Source: Bacteroidales bacterium (lineage in GTDB: Bacteria > Bacteroidota > Bacteroidia > Bacteroidales > UBA932). Taken from it: a DNA stretch of 64,000 bases. The translations under genes were made by a program, and so were the position numbers. Under the pieces are notes generated by a model. That model searched no databases. It was not told where the DNA came from and saw only the letters and a list, made by a program, of their open reading frames with translations. Of the stretch, positions 20,264 to 28,203 are shown in pieces (position 1 is the first letter of the stretch; every line of letters begins with the position of its first letter). The stretch spans positions 1 to 64,000 of the forward strand of contig JAFTBU010000013.1 of NCBI GenBank assembly GCA_017455065.1, given 5' to 3'.

Positions 20264-20695
20264 ATGAAAGTAAAGGTAGTCAGCAGGGGAGCCGTCCTTC
20301 CCCAATACGAGACCGAGTTTTCCGCGGGCATGGACGTCCGCGCCTGTATCGACGCCCCCATATCCCTTTCCCCTCTGGGCAGGGCCCTTGTCCCCACCGG
20401 ACTGTTCCTGCAGATACCCCAAGGCTACGAAGTGCAGGTGCGTCCCCGCAGCGGGCTCGCCGCCAAACGCGGCATCACGGTGCTCAACGCCCCCGGGACC
20501 ATAGATTCCGACTACCGCGGGGAGGTGAAGGTCATACTTGTCAATCTTTCCAATGAGCCTTTCGTCATCGAACCCGGCGAGAGGATTGCCCAGCTGGTGC
20601 TGGCAAAACACGAAAAAATAGAGTGGGAACCTGTCGATGCCCTGGATGAAACCAGCAGGGGCGAGGGCGGATTCGGCAGTACCGGAGTGAAATGA
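20264..20695 (+). CDS. dut: dUTP diphosphatase
   Basis: This 143-residue trimeric dUTPase hydrolyses dUTP to dUMP, keeping uracil out of DNA. The conserved motifs are present in order: AGMDVRA (motif 1), [11 protein letters not shown] (2), [12 protein letters not shown] (3), [10 protein letters not shown] (4) and the glycine-rich EGGFGSTGV (5) at the C-terminus. It overlaps murF by 4 bases. Confidence 0.97.
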   Translation: MKVKVVSRGAVLPQYETEFSAGMDVRACIDAPISLSPLGRALVPTGLFLQIPQGYEVQVRPRSGLAAKRGITVLNAPGTIDSDYRGEVKVILVNLSNEPFVIEPGERIAQLVLAKHEKIEWEPVDALDETSRGEGGFGSTGVK

Positions 20696-21993
20696 CAGAG
20701 CTTTATTCATTGTACCTCAAATGCGGCGGCCGCGTATCCACGGACAGCCGCGCCATCAGCGGCGGGGAGCTTTTCTTCGCCCTCAAGGGTGAAAATTTCG
20801 ATGGCAATGCCTATGCGCTCAAGGCCCTTGAGGCCGGCGCCGCGGCAGCTGTGGTGGACAAGGCGGCAGCCCTCCCGGACGACCCCCGTCTGGTGAAGGT
20901 GGACAACAGCTTCACCGCCCTGCAGCAGCTTGCCATAGAGCACCGCAACACCGTCTGCGGCGGCGCCCTTCCCGTGATCGGCCTCACCGGCACCAACGGC
21001 AAGACGACGACCAAGGAGCTCATCTCCGCCGTCCTTGCCACCAAATACCGTGTCACCGCCACCAAGGGCAATCTCAACAATGACATCGGCGTCCCCCTGA
21101 GCCTGCTTTCCATCACCCCCGACACCCAGATCGCGGTGATAGAGATGGGCGCCAGCCATCCCGACGATATTGCCAAACTGGTCAAGGTGAGCCAGCCCGA
21201 CTACGGCCTCATCACCAATGTCGGCAAGGCGCACCTGCTGGGATTCGGCAGCTTCGAAGGGGTCAAGGCCGCTAAGGGCGAGCTCTACCGTTTCCTCGGC
21301 TCCCGCCAGGGCTCCCTTATCTTCATCAATGCCGACGACGCCGACCTCCGTTCGATGGCCGCCGGCCTGCCCTGCCATTTCTGGGAATACGGCTTCAGCG
21401 CGCAGAAGGCTTCCATCCTTCCCTCCGACGCCGCCCATCCCTTCCTCAGCCTCAAGGTGGGGGAGAACGTGGTGCACACCCATCTGATGGGCTCCTACAA
21501 TGCCCCCAACGTCCTCGCCGCCCTTGCCGTGGGTGAGAGGTTCGGCGTCAGCTTCGCCGATGCCGCCGCGGCGATTGAGGCCTACACCCCTGTGAACAAC
21601 CGTTCCCAGCTCCTTCAGACCGCGTCCAACACCGTCATCGTGGATGCCTACAATGCCAATCCTTCCAGCATGACCGCCGCCCTGGACAATTTCTCCTATG
21701 TGCAGGCGGACCGCAAGGTCGCCCTGCTGGGAGATATGCGCGAGCTCGGGGCCGATTCCCTGACGGAGCACGAAAAGATACTCCGCAAGGCCGCCGGCAT
21801 GGGCATAGACCTGTATGTGGTGGGTGAGGAATTCGCCCGCGCCCTGGGGACCACTGGGCTGGAGGTATGCGGCAGTTTCCCCGATTCCCAGTCATTGGCC
21901 TCCTTCCTCAAGGAACATCCCATAAACAATGCCGTGGTGCTTCTGAAAGGCTCCCGCGGCATCATGATGGAAAAGGTCCTCGAATCCCTATAA
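20692..21993 (+). CDS. murF: UDP-N-acetylmuramoyl-tripeptide--D-alanyl-D-alanine ligase
   Basis: The 433-residue cytoplasmic ligase adds D-Ala-D-Ala to the UDP-muramoyl tripeptide, the last soluble step of peptidoglycan precursor synthesis. The N-terminal substrate domain holds STDSRAI; the central domain has the ATP-binding [13 protein letters not shown] near residues 98-110; a [10 protein letters not shown] segment near 320 marks the C-terminal domain. Here murF follows dut instead of lying in a mur cluster. Its end overlaps the convergent PAP2 gene by 6 bases. Confidence 0.97.
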   Translation: MTELYSLYLKCGGRVSTDSRAISGGELFFALKGENFDGNAYALKALEAGAAAAVVDKAAALPDDPRLVKVDNSFTALQQLAIEHRNTVCGGALPVIGLTGTNGKTTTKELISAVLATKYRVTATKGNLNNDIGVPLSLLSITPDTQIAVIEMGASHPDDIAKLVKVSQPDYGLITNVGKAHLLGFGSFEGVKAAKGELYRFLGSRQGSLIFINADDADLRSMAAGLPCHFWEYGFSAQKASILPSDAAHPFLSLKVGENVVHTHLMGSYNAPNVLAALAVGERFGVSFADAAAAIEAYTPVNNRSQLLQTASNTVIVDAYNANPSSMTAALDNFSYVQADRKVALLGDMRELGADSLTEHEKILRKAAGMGIDLYVVGEEFARALGTTGLEVCGSFPDSQSLASFLKEHPINNAVVLLKGSRGIMMEKVLESL

Positions 21994-22593
21994 ATTCAAT
22001 TTCTTGATGATCACCCTTCCGGCCATGGCCAGGAGGGCGGCGAAGCATGCTCCGACGGTGAATCCCACCAGCACGTCACCGAAGAAATGCTTTCCGACGA
22101 AGATGCGGCTGATGCCCACCAGCAGCGCCCAGCTGATGATGAAGATGCCCCAGACCCGGTATTTGCGGGGGGTGTCGTTGCGGAATGCCATGAGGGAACC
22201 GACCGCGAAGCCCATCGCATTGGCGGCATGGGCGGAGAAGAAGCCGTACCAGTTGCCGTTGTGCTCCAGGCGGCGGAGGCCGTTGTCCAGCATATACTCG
22301 TCCCAGCAGGGGCGCAGGCGCTCGGCGGTATCTTTCACCAGGTTTGCGAACTGGTCGCAGGCTACGATGGTGAGGATGATCATGAGGGTGCTCACGAGGC
22401 CTTTTTTCCAGCCGAGTCTAACGAAGATCAGCACTGCGACTATCAGGTACATGGGATACCATATCTCCTTGTCGGAGAATATCTTCCAGACCGTGTCGGA
22501 GAAGGGGGAGTGGATGGCGTTGATGGCCAGGGTGATGTCCTGGTCGAGCCTTTCCAGATATTGCCAGAGGGTTATTTCTGCAGTTCCTTCCAT
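21988..22593 (-). CDS. PAP2-family membrane phosphatase
   Basis: This 201-residue membrane protein has the type 2 phosphatidic acid phosphatase motifs: [11 protein letters not shown] (motif 1), [10 protein letters not shown] (motif 2) and a C-terminal [16 protein letters not shown] (motif 3). It may act on undecaprenyl diphosphate or other lipid phosphates; exact substrate unknown. Its start lies 22 bases inside the end of obgE, suggesting translational coupling. Confidence 0.9.
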   Translation of the reverse strand: MEGTAEITLWQYLERLDQDITLAINAIHSPFSDTVWKIFSDKEIWYPMYLIVAVLIFVRLGWKKGLVSTLMIILTIVACDQFANLVKDTAERLRPCWDEYMLDNGLRRLEHNGNWYGFFSAHAANAMGFAVGSLMAFRNDTPRKYRVWGIFIISWALLVGISRIFVGKHFFGDVLVGFTVGACFAALLAMAGRVIIKKLNL

Positions 22594-23564
22594 AGCATGT
22601 CCTTGAGTTTGTCAAGGCCTTCGCCGGTGAGCGAGGAGATGAAGACGTGGGGGAGTCTCTTGGGGAGGGATTTCTCCAGTTCACGCTCTATCTCTTCGTC
22701 TATGATGTCGCATTTGGTGACAGCAAGGACACGTCTCTTGGTGAGGAGTTCGGGATTGTACTGCTTGAGTTCGGCGAGCAGGGTCTTGTAGCCCGCTGCG
22801 ATGTCATCCTCTTCGACGCTCACCATGAAGAGCAGCACCGAGTTGCGCTCGATGTGCCTGAGGAAGCGGGTGCCTATGCCTTTGCCTTCGTGGGCGCCTT
22901 CGATGATGCCGGGGATGTCAGCCATCACGAACGAACGGTCGTCGTAGTAGCGGACGATGCCGAGGTTGGGCTCCAGGGTGGTGAAGGCGTAGTCGGCGAT
23001 CTTGGGTTTGGCGGAGGTGATGCTGGCCAGCAGGGTGGACTTTCCGGCATTGGGGAAGCCTACCAGGCCGACGTCGGCGAGCAGTTTGAGCTCCAGGATG
23101 AAGACACCCTCTTCGCCTTCCTCTCCGGGCTGGGCGTAGCGCGGCGTCTGGTTGGTGGGGGACTTGAAATTGTCATTGCCCAGACCGCCCTTGCCGCCGC
23201 GGCAGAGGATGCGCTCCTCGCCGGCTTCCACCATCTCGAAGAGCACTTCGTCGGTTTCGGCGTCCTTGACCACGGTGCCAACAGGTACATCTATCGTGAT
23301 ATCCTGGCCGTTCTTGCCTTTGCGCAGACCGCCGCTGCCTTTCTCCCCGTCTTCGGCGTGGATGTTCTTGCGGTATTTCAGGTGGATGAGGGTCCAGAAC
23401 TGCGGGTTGCACCTGAGTATGATGTGCCCGCCGCGACCGCCGTCGCCGCCGTCGGGGCCTCCCTTAGGGATGTATTTGGCCCTGTAGAGATGCGTCGATC
23501 CCGCGCCTCCGTGTCCGGATGCGCAGTAGATCTTTACGTAGTCTATGAAGTTGCTGTCTGCCAT
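22572..23564 (-). CDS. obgE: GTPase ObgE/CgtA
   Basis: The 330-residue protein is the ribosome-associated GTPase used in 50S assembly and stress control. The N-terminal Obg fold (residues 1 to about 158) shows the glycine-rich repeats (GGxGGx[15 protein letters not shown]). The G domain has P-loop GFPNAGKST near 165, a DIPGIIEGA switch and a TKCD specificity motif. The variable C-terminal extension is absent, as often in this phylum. A promoter box lies about 33 bases upstream, at the edge of the repeat-rich gap. Confidence 0.97.
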   Translation of the reverse strand: MADSNFIDYVKIYCASGHGGAGSTHLYRAKYIPKGGPDGGDGGRGGHIILRCNPQFWTLIHLKYRKNIHAEDGEKGSGGLRKGKNGQDITIDVPVGTVVKDAETDEVLFEMVEAGEERILCRGGKGGLGNDNFKSPTNQTPRYAQPGEEGEEGVFILELKLLADVGLVGFPNAGKSTLLASITSAKPKIADYAFTTLEPNLGIVRYYDDRSFVMADIPGIIEGAHEGKGIGTRFLRHIERNSVLLFMVSVEEDDIAAGYKTLLAELKQYNPELLTKRRVLAVTKCDIIDEEIERELEKSLPKRLPHVFISSLTGEGLDKLKDMLWKELQK

Positions 23565-23596
23565 GGCATTTGCTTGAACTGCACTTAGTCAATGCA

Positions 23597-23604
23597 CAAA
23601 GATA
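23597..23604 (-). promoter_or_regulatory. Promoter -7 box for obgE
   Basis: The minus strand reads TATCTTTG, an exact TAnnTTTG match 32 bases upstream of the obgE ATG. It marks the left border of the 23.6-25.15 kb gene-free region. Confidence 0.55.
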
Positions 23605-23631
23605 ACGATTCTTTTCATTTTTCCCTTCGGT

Positions 23632-23740
23632 GGTATCGGGTCAGCTCTGGCCTACGGGCGGTATCGGGGCAGCTCGGGGCCATTCTCTGCCGGTGCCGGG
23701 GCAGCTCGGGCCTACGGGCGGTATCGGGGCAGCTCGGGGC
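23632..23740 (+). repeat. Four imperfect GGTATCGGGGCAGCTC copies
   Basis: Copies of a unit close to GGTATCGGGGCAGCTCGGG begin at 23632, 23660, 23692 and 23720 (spacings 28, 32 and 28). Two of the inter-copy stretches read CCTACGGGC. The following 60 bases are rich in CGCTC/GAGCG palindromes. No function recognised. Confidence 0.7.
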
Positions 23741-23909
23741 ACGGGACCGTCTCGCTCCGCTCGACCCCACCGTTCGCTTCGCTCACGGTCCCCCCTCTTA
23801 CGGTGCCGAGGGTGGCACGGGTCCCGTCCCCGCCTGTCCCGAACTCGCCTGCCCCGAACACGCCCATGGCACCCGCCACTTTATGCGACGCACACCGCCC
23901 CATTGACCT

Positions 23910-24115
23910 ACCCTTCGGTAGCAAAAAAGCCCGATTTCGCGACCGAACCCCCTGGTCCGACCACCCTTCAGTAGCAAATAAGCCTGTTTTTGCGACTGAA
24001 TCCCCTCCGCGACCCCGGGGTCGCGTACGAAAACCGCCTTTTTTGTTCGTGAACCCCCTCCGCGACCCTGGGTTCGCGTACGAAAACCGCCCTTTTTGTT
24101 CGTAAATCCAGGGAT
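23910..24115 (+). repeat. 53-bp hairpin array 1 (two A-type, two B-type units)
   Basis: Two A-type units (from 23910 and 23963) are followed by two B-type units, all with a 53-base period. The A unit forms a hairpin: TTCGGT-A-GCAAAAA pairs with TTTTTGC-G-ACCGAA around a short GC loop. The second A unit has TTCAGT on the left and ACTGAA on the right, so both arms changed together. The B unit has an analogous imperfect hairpin from GGTTCGCGTACGAAAA and TTTTGTTCGTGAACC. Confidence 0.85.
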
Positions 24116-24125
24116 GCGGCCGATA

Positions 24126-24361
24126 GCAACGGGCGGGCGAGGATAGCCTTTCCCCAGAGCTCCCTGCAGCCTGCCCGTAACCGCCGCGCTGGCGCGCCTT
24201 AGCGCGCCCGGCGATGCGGGCACTTTGGCGCAGACAAAGTGCGGGAGCGAGGAGCCGCGGGGGTAGCGAGCTTTGCGAGCGGTCAAGGGGGCAGCGCCCC
24301 CTCAAAAGGGCGGCGGTGGTGCCGCAACCCTCGCCGCCGCAGGGCGTATATTGCGGCGGCG
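24126..24361 (+). repeat. GC-rich multi-hairpin element R1, long form
   Basis: This element of about 236 bases recurs three more times in the window. Its outline is a stem from GCAACGGGCGGGC and GCCCGTAAC-type arms (weaker here), a stem from ACCGCCGC and GCGGCGGT arms, and a terminal stem CCGCCGCA / TGCGGCGG around GGGCGTATAT. In this long form the middle stem encloses further hairpins: GGCGCGC-CTTA-GCGCGCC, GCACTTTG/CAAAGTGC and GGGGGC-AGC-GCCCCC. It begins 14 bases after a B-type unit, with the same junction as R2. Confidence 0.75.
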
Positions 24362-24396
24362 ACGCCGATCAACCACTGGCGTCTGGTCTGCACCCC

Positions 24397-24704
24397 ACCC
24401 TTCGGTAGCAATAAAGCCTGTTTTTGCGACTGAACCCCCTGGTCCGACCACCCTTCGGTAGCAAAAAAGCCCGATTTCGCGACCGAACCCCCTGATCCGA
24501 CCACTCTTCGGTAGCAAAAAAGCCCGATTTTGCGACCGAACCCCCTGGTCCGACCACCCTTCGGTAGCAAAAAAGCCCGATTTTGCGACCGAACCCCCTG
24601 GTCCGACCACCCTTCAGTAGCAAAAAAGCCCGATTTTGCGACTGAATCCCTCCGCGACCCCGGGTTCGCGTACGAAAACCGCCTTTTATGTTCGTGAACC
24701 CAGG
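24397..24704 (+). repeat. 53-bp hairpin array 2 (five A-type, one B-type unit)
   Basis: A-type units begin at 24397, 24450, 24503, 24556 and 24609, exactly 53 bases apart, and a B-type unit closes the array. Three units pair TTCGGT with ACCGAA, one pairs TTCGGT with ACTGAA (a G-U wobble in RNA), and the last pairs TTCAGT with ACTGAA. The 18-base spacer between hairpins is nearly constant (CCCCTGGTCCGACCACCC). Confidence 0.88.
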
Positions 24705-24717
24705 GATGCAGCCAATA

Positions 24718-24843
24718 GCAACGGGCGGGCGAGGAGAGCACTTAAACTTAGCTCGCCGCAGCCCGCCCGTAACCGCCGCGGCTCGCCGTCCCGCGGCGGT
24801 GGTGCCGCAACCATCGCCGCCGCAGGGCGTATATTGCGGCGGC
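24718..24843 (+). repeat. GC-rich multi-hairpin element R2, short form
   Basis: A 126-base copy of the R element in the same orientation as R1. The outer stem pairs GCAACGGGCGGGC with GCCCGCCCGTAAC with one mismatch. The middle stem CCGCCGCG/CGCGGCGG has only a short loop, so the hairpin-rich insert of R1 is missing. The terminal stem CCGCCGCA/TGCGGCGG is intact. It is preceded by a B-type unit and the GATGC-GCC-ATA junction seen at R1. Confidence 0.78.
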
Positions 24844-24922
24844 AGCCTCCTCCCGAATGCGCCCCGGTCGCACCCAGGCAGCATCCCAGGCCTGAAAGCC
24901 GATTCGCTGTACCTGTGGCCGA

Positions 24923-24960
24923 AAAAACAGCAGGTCCCCCACGCACTGTGAGGGACCTGC
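24923..24960 (-). terminator. Intrinsic terminator on the minus strand, downstream of aspA
   Basis: GCAGGTCCC (24930-24938) and GGGACCTGC (24952-24960) form a 9-base-pair stem. Read on the minus strand the stem is followed by TG and a run of six T (24923-24928). It lies about 200 bases beyond the aspA stop and would end aspA transcripts before the R2 element. Confidence 0.6.
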
Positions 24961-25022
24961 ATGCTATTCAGCTTAACTGTCAAGCGATGTCTCTGCTAGT
25001 TCGGGGCAATGTCGGCAGCCCT

Positions 25023-25130
25023 GCAGCCCGATGCCGCTCTATAGCCCGGAACTGCCATGCAGCCCGATGCCGCCCTATAGCCCGGAACCGCCCTGCAGCC
25101 CGAAGCCGCCTTCCAGCCCGGAACCGCCAG
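25023..25130 (+). repeat. Three 36-bp (six 18-bp) tandem repeats
   Basis: Units starting GCAGCCCGATGCCGC at 25023, 25059 and 25095 are 36 bases each. Each consists of two related 18-base halves (GCAGCCCGA... and ATAGCCCGGAA...). The repeat lies between the aspA stop and its terminator, so it would be transcribed as part of the aspA 3' untranslated region. The plus-strand frame is open as a Pro/Ser-rich peptide, which I regard as incidental. Confidence 0.8.
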
Positions 25131-25157
25131 GCAGAATCTGCCTGACTACCCCGGACC

Positions 25158-26561
25158 CTACTTCAGCAACTCGTGGGCGCCGAGCATCTTGGTGGGGTCG
25201 AGGGCTTCGTCGAGTTTTTCTTTGGTCATCAGGCCTTTTTCGAGGACGATGTCATAGACGGAGCCGCCGGTGGCCAGGGCTTCCTTGGCGACCTTCGTGC
25301 TGTTCTTGTAACCGATGTAGGGGTTGAGAGCGGTGACGATGCCGATGCTGTTCTTCACCATCTCGTAGCAGTGCTCGCGGTTTACGGTGATGCCGTCGAT
25401 ACACTTGGTCCTGAGGGTGTTCATGGCATTGATGAGCCAGGTGACGCTCTCCAGGATGGACTGGGCGATGACGGGCTCCATCACATTGAGCTGGAGCTGG
25501 CCGGCCTCGGCGGCGAAAGCCACGGTGGTGTCGTTGCCTATCACCTTGAAGCACACCTGGTTAGTGAGCTCGGGGATGACGGGATTGACCTTGCCGGGCA
25601 TGATGGAAGAGCCGGGAGCCATGGCGGGGAGGTTGATCTCATGCAGTCCGCAGCGAGGACCGGAAGCCATGAGCCTGAGGTCGTTGCATATCTTTGACAA
25701 TTTGATGGCGAGTCTCTTGAGGGCGGCCGAGTAGCTCACGTAGGCGCCGGTGTCCGGGGTGGCCTCCACGAGGTCGGTGGCCTTGGAGAATTCGTCGCCG
25801 GTGAATTCGGTCAATTTGGCGGTGCAGAGCTCAGCGAAGCCGGGGACTGCGTTCAGGCCGGTGCCGATGGCGGTGCCGCCCATGTTGATCTCCTTGAGCA
25901 GCACGGCATTGCGCCCGAGATTGGAGATCTCCTCCTGGAGGTTGTGCGCGAACGCCATGAACTCCTGTCCGGAAGTCATGGGGACGGCATCCTGGAGCTG
26001 GGTACGGCCCATCTTGAGCACATCCTTGAACTCACTGCCCTTGGCGATGAAAGACTCGATGAGATTCTGGAGGGACTGGGTGAGTATCTTGTTCATGCGC
26101 ACGAAAGTGTAGCGGAACGCGGTGGGGTAGGCGTCGTTGGTGGACTGGGCGCAATTGACATGGTCGTTGGGGGAGCAGTACTGGTATTCGCCTTTCTTGT
26201 GACCCATCAGCTCGAGCGCACGGTTGGCGATGACCTCATTGGCATTCATGTTGACTGAAGTGCCGGCTCCGCCCTGCATCATATCGACGGGGAACTGGTC
26301 GTGAAGTTTTCCGGAAGTGATCTCACGGCAGGCAGCCACGATCGCATCGGCTATCTTCCTGTCCAGCACACCCAGCTCCGCATTGGCCTCGGCCGCCGCC
26401 ATCTTCACATAGGCGATGGCGTTGACATACTCGGGGTAGTCGCGCATCCTGGTGGTAGAAATCCTGTAATTGTCCAGAGCCCTCTGGGTCTGCACGCCGT
26501 AGTAGGCGTCCGCGGGAACTTTGAGTTCACCGATGAGATCGGATTCGATCCTGTATTCCAT
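25158..26561 (-). CDS. aspA: Aspartate ammonia-lyase
   Basis: The 467-residue enzyme of the aspartase/fumarase superfamily deaminates L-aspartate to fumarate and ammonia. The superfamily signature [11 protein letters not shown] lies near residues 316-326. The start ([25 protein letters not shown]) is of the aspartase type rather than class II fumarase, which favours aspA; fumarase activity cannot be fully excluded. In Bacteroidales the fumarate could feed fumarate respiration and, via succinate, the propionate route completed by the decarboxylase at 49-53 kb. It has its own promoter box and a distant terminator. Confidence 0.92.
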   Translation of the reverse strand: MEYRIESDLIGELKVPADAYYGVQTQRALDNYRISTTRMRDYPEYVNAIAYVKMAAAEANAELGVLDRKIADAIVAACREITSGKLHDQFPVDMMQGGAGTSVNMNANEVIANRALELMGHKKGEYQYCSPNDHVNCAQSTNDAYPTAFRYTFVRMNKILTQSLQNLIESFIAKGSEFKDVLKMGRTQLQDAVPMTSGQEFMAFAHNLQEEISNLGRNAVLLKEINMGGTAIGTGLNAVPGFAELCTAKLTEFTGDEFSKATDLVEATPDTGAYVSYSAALKRLAIKLSKICNDLRLMASGPRCGLHEINLPAMAPGSSIMPGKVNPVIPELTNQVCFKVIGNDTTVAFAAEAGQLQLNVMEPVIAQSILESVTWLINAMNTLRTKCIDGITVNREHCYEMVKNSIGIVTALNPYIGYKNSTKVAKEALATGGSVYDIVLEKGLMTKEKLDEALDPTKMLGAHELLK

Positions 26562-26604
26562 AATAGATTTATTTAGTTAAGTGTCATTGTGTGATAACAG
26601 CAAA

Positions 26605-26612
26605 CAAAGTTA
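26605..26612 (-). promoter_or_regulatory. Promoter -7 box for aspA
   Basis: The minus strand reads TAACTTTG, an exact TAnnTTTG match 43 bases upstream of the aspA ATG. The opposing rubredoxin box begins 14 bases further right. Confidence 0.5.
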
Positions 26613-26625
26613 GTCTATTTTTTCT

Positions 26626-26633
26626 TATATTTG
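26626..26633 (+). promoter_or_regulatory. Promoter -7 box for the rubredoxin gene
   Basis: TATATTTG matches TAnnTTTG exactly, 25 bases before the rubredoxin ATG. It is arranged back to back with the aspA box. Confidence 0.55.
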
Positions 26634-26658
26634 AAAATGAATCTTTAACCTTCAAGTT

Positions 26659-26817
26659 ATGAAAAAGTACGTTTGCACTGTATGCGGATACGTTTACGAT
26701 CCGGAAGTGGGTGATCCTGAGACCGGCATCAACCCCGGGACCCCCTTTGAAGACCTCCCCGACGACTGGGCATGCCCCCTGTGCGGAGTGACCAAGGCGG
26801 ACTTCAAGGAAGAGTAA
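26659..26817 (+). CDS. Rubredoxin
   Basis: This small gene encodes 52 residues beginning [15 protein letters not shown] and containing [10 protein letters not shown]. The four cysteines (6, 9, 39 and 42) form two CxxCG knuckles that hold one iron, the defining rubredoxin pattern, and length is typical. It would act as a one-electron carrier, often for peroxide or superoxide detoxification in anaerobes. It stands alone with its own promoter box, between divergent aspA and the downstream porin gene, which also has its own box. Confidence 0.97.
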   Translation: MKKYVCTVCGYVYDPEVGDPETGINPGTPFEDLPDDWACPLCGVTKADFKEE

Positions 26818-26858
26818 AATAGCCATTTTTAGTGATTGATTCTTCGTCTTCAGACTTT

Positions 26859-26866
26859 TACTTTTG
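26859..26866 (+). promoter_or_regulatory. Promoter -7 box for the porin-imelysin-dihaem-CcsBA unit
   Basis: TACTTTTG matches TAnnTTTG exactly and lies 23 bases upstream of the porin ATG at 26890. No other full box was seen before the following three genes. Confidence 0.55.
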
Positions 26867-26889
26867 CGGTGCAAAAACGAAAGTCAAAG

Positions 26890-28173
26890 ATGAAGAATCT
26901 ATCTTTTTTATGCGTCCTGGCCCTTCTGTCAGGCTCTGTGGTGTATGCCGGGGCCCAGGAACGTCCCCTCCAAAGACTGACCGTAGGCGGCTACGGTGAA
27001 GTGGCACTGACCCGCAATTTCTACAACGACAGCCCCTACATCTACGCCAAACCCTCCAACTACGCAACCGCACCCGGCCACGGCCGTTTCGACATCCCCC
27101 ATGCCGTCATCTACCTCGGGTATGACTTCGGCAAAGGCTGGACCATGCAGACCGAGATCGAATTCGAGCACACCGGTACCGGCGCGGCCATAGAGCGCGA
27201 GTATGAAGAAGCCGGAGAGTTCGAGCAGGAGATAGAGAAGGGCGGGGAAGTGGAGATAGAGCAGTTCTGGATCCAGAAGAGTTTCATGCCGGAGCTGAAC
27301 CTCCGCATCGGCCATATCATCGTACCCGTGGGAGGCCTCAACAATGCCCACGAACCCCTCAATTTCTTCACCGTCTACCGTCCCGAGGGTGAAAACACCA
27401 TCTTCCCCTCCACCTGGCACGACACCGGAGTGAGCCTCTGGGGCCAGTCGGGCGGATGGCGCTACGAAGCCCTGATGGTCGCCGGCCTCGACGGTTTCAT
27501 GTTCAATACCGACAACTTCATCAAGAAAGGCGCCGGTTCCCCCTATGAATTCAAGGTGGCCAATACCTACGGCTTCGCCGCCAGGATTGACAATACCTCC
27601 ATCCGCAACCTCCGCCTCTCGCTGAGCGGCTGGTACGGCAACTCCATGCACAACACCTATCCCAACGACCTCCGAGGCGCGGGACTCGTCTACAACGATG
27701 TCAAGGGCAGGGTGATGATCGGTGCCTTCGACTTCGTGTACAAGGGGCAGCGCCTCACCGTCAGGGGCAATGCCGACTATGCCACGCTCAGTGACTGCGC
27801 AGCCATCAGCAAGGCCAAGGCCATACGCGCCGCCAACGATTCCCCTTATTCCAAGGAACCCGTCGGCAGCGCCGCCTATGCATTCGGCCTGGAGGCAGGC
27901 TACGACATCCTGCCCTGGTTCCAGCCCCGTGACAAAGAGCAGAAACTCTATGTCTTCGCCCGCGGCGAAGCCTACAACTCCTACATCCCCGCACCCAACC
28001 AGCAGAGTGCCACCTACACGGAAAGGGTCCGTGTGGCAGCAGGCCTGAACTGGTTCCCCATCCCGGAGATAGCCGTCAAGTGCGAGTACTCCCACCGTTT
28101 CCTGAGGAGCGAGTACAACAACGAGCCTTCCGTCTCCATCGGCATCGCCTACATGGGATTCTTCAAACATTAG
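26890..28173 (+). CDS. Outer-membrane porin-like protein
   Basis: The product has about 427 residues. A signal peptide (MKNLSFLCVLALLSGSVVYAGAQ) precedes a sequence rich in alternating aromatic and polar residues, with GYGEVALTRNFY near the mature start and a final strand SIGIAYMGFFKH ending in an aromatic region, typical of beta-barrel porins. An acidic EE-rich patch lies near residues 100-120. Substrate is unknown; the imelysin and dihaem lipoproteins downstream suggest metal or redox-active ligands. The ATG at 26890 is chosen because it opens the signal peptide. Confidence 0.8.
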   Translation: MKNLSFLCVLALLSGSVVYAGAQERPLQRLTVGGYGEVALTRNFYNDSPYIYAKPSNYATAPGHGRFDIPHAVIYLGYDFGKGWTMQTEIEFEHTGTGAAIEREYEEAGEFEQEIEKGGEVEIEQFWIQKSFMPELNLRIGHIIVPVGGLNNAHEPLNFFTVYRPEGENTIFPSTWHDTGVSLWGQSGGWRYEALMVAGLDGFMFNTDNFIKKGAGSPYEFKVANTYGFAARIDNTSIRNLRLSLSGWYGNSMHNTYPNDLRGAGLVYNDVKGRVMIGAFDFVYKGQRLTVRGNADYATLSDCAAISKAKAIRAANDSPYSKEPVGSAAYAFGLEAGYDILPWFQPRDKEQKLYVFARGEAYNSYIPAPNQQSATYTERVRVAAGLNWFPIPEIAVKCEYSHRFLRSEYNNEPSVSIGIAYMGFFKH

Positions 28174-28203
28174 ATTATTATTAATACTAAAACACTTATA
28201 ACG

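Larger units (their letters stand above)
23605..25157. other. Gene-free repeat-rich region between obgE and aspA
   Basis: About 1.55 kb lacks any convincing gene. Open frames occur on both strands, but they run through tandem repeats whose 53-base period shifts frame every copy, and none has a recognisable domain. The content, left to right, is: an imperfect GC-rich repeat, hairpin array 1, long element R1, hairpin array 2, short element R2, a terminator-like hairpin, and an 18/36-base repeat. Each is listed separately. Confidence 0.75.

Noticed and set aside
23712..24305. Long open frames on both strands in the first repeat-rich gap, some sharing peptides such as LPHFVCAKVPASPG with frames at 60.8 kb
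   Set aside because: The shared peptides come from copies of the R element and are no more conserved than its DNA. No domain, no signal and no start context; several frames are open at once because the region is GC-rich.
24369..24983. A 204-residue frame on the minus strand across hairpin array 2
   Set aside because: The 53-base repeat shifts frame every copy, so the protein repeats only after three units. This is expected from a stop-poor repeat, not a coding gene.
25031..25327. Pro/Ser-rich plus-strand frame over the 18-base repeat
   Set aside because: It enters the aspA gene antisense and its composition follows from the repeat; no homology recognised.
25158..26561. Class II fumarase instead of aspartase
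   Set aside because: The N-terminal pattern fits aspartase better, though activity cannot be decided by sequence alone.
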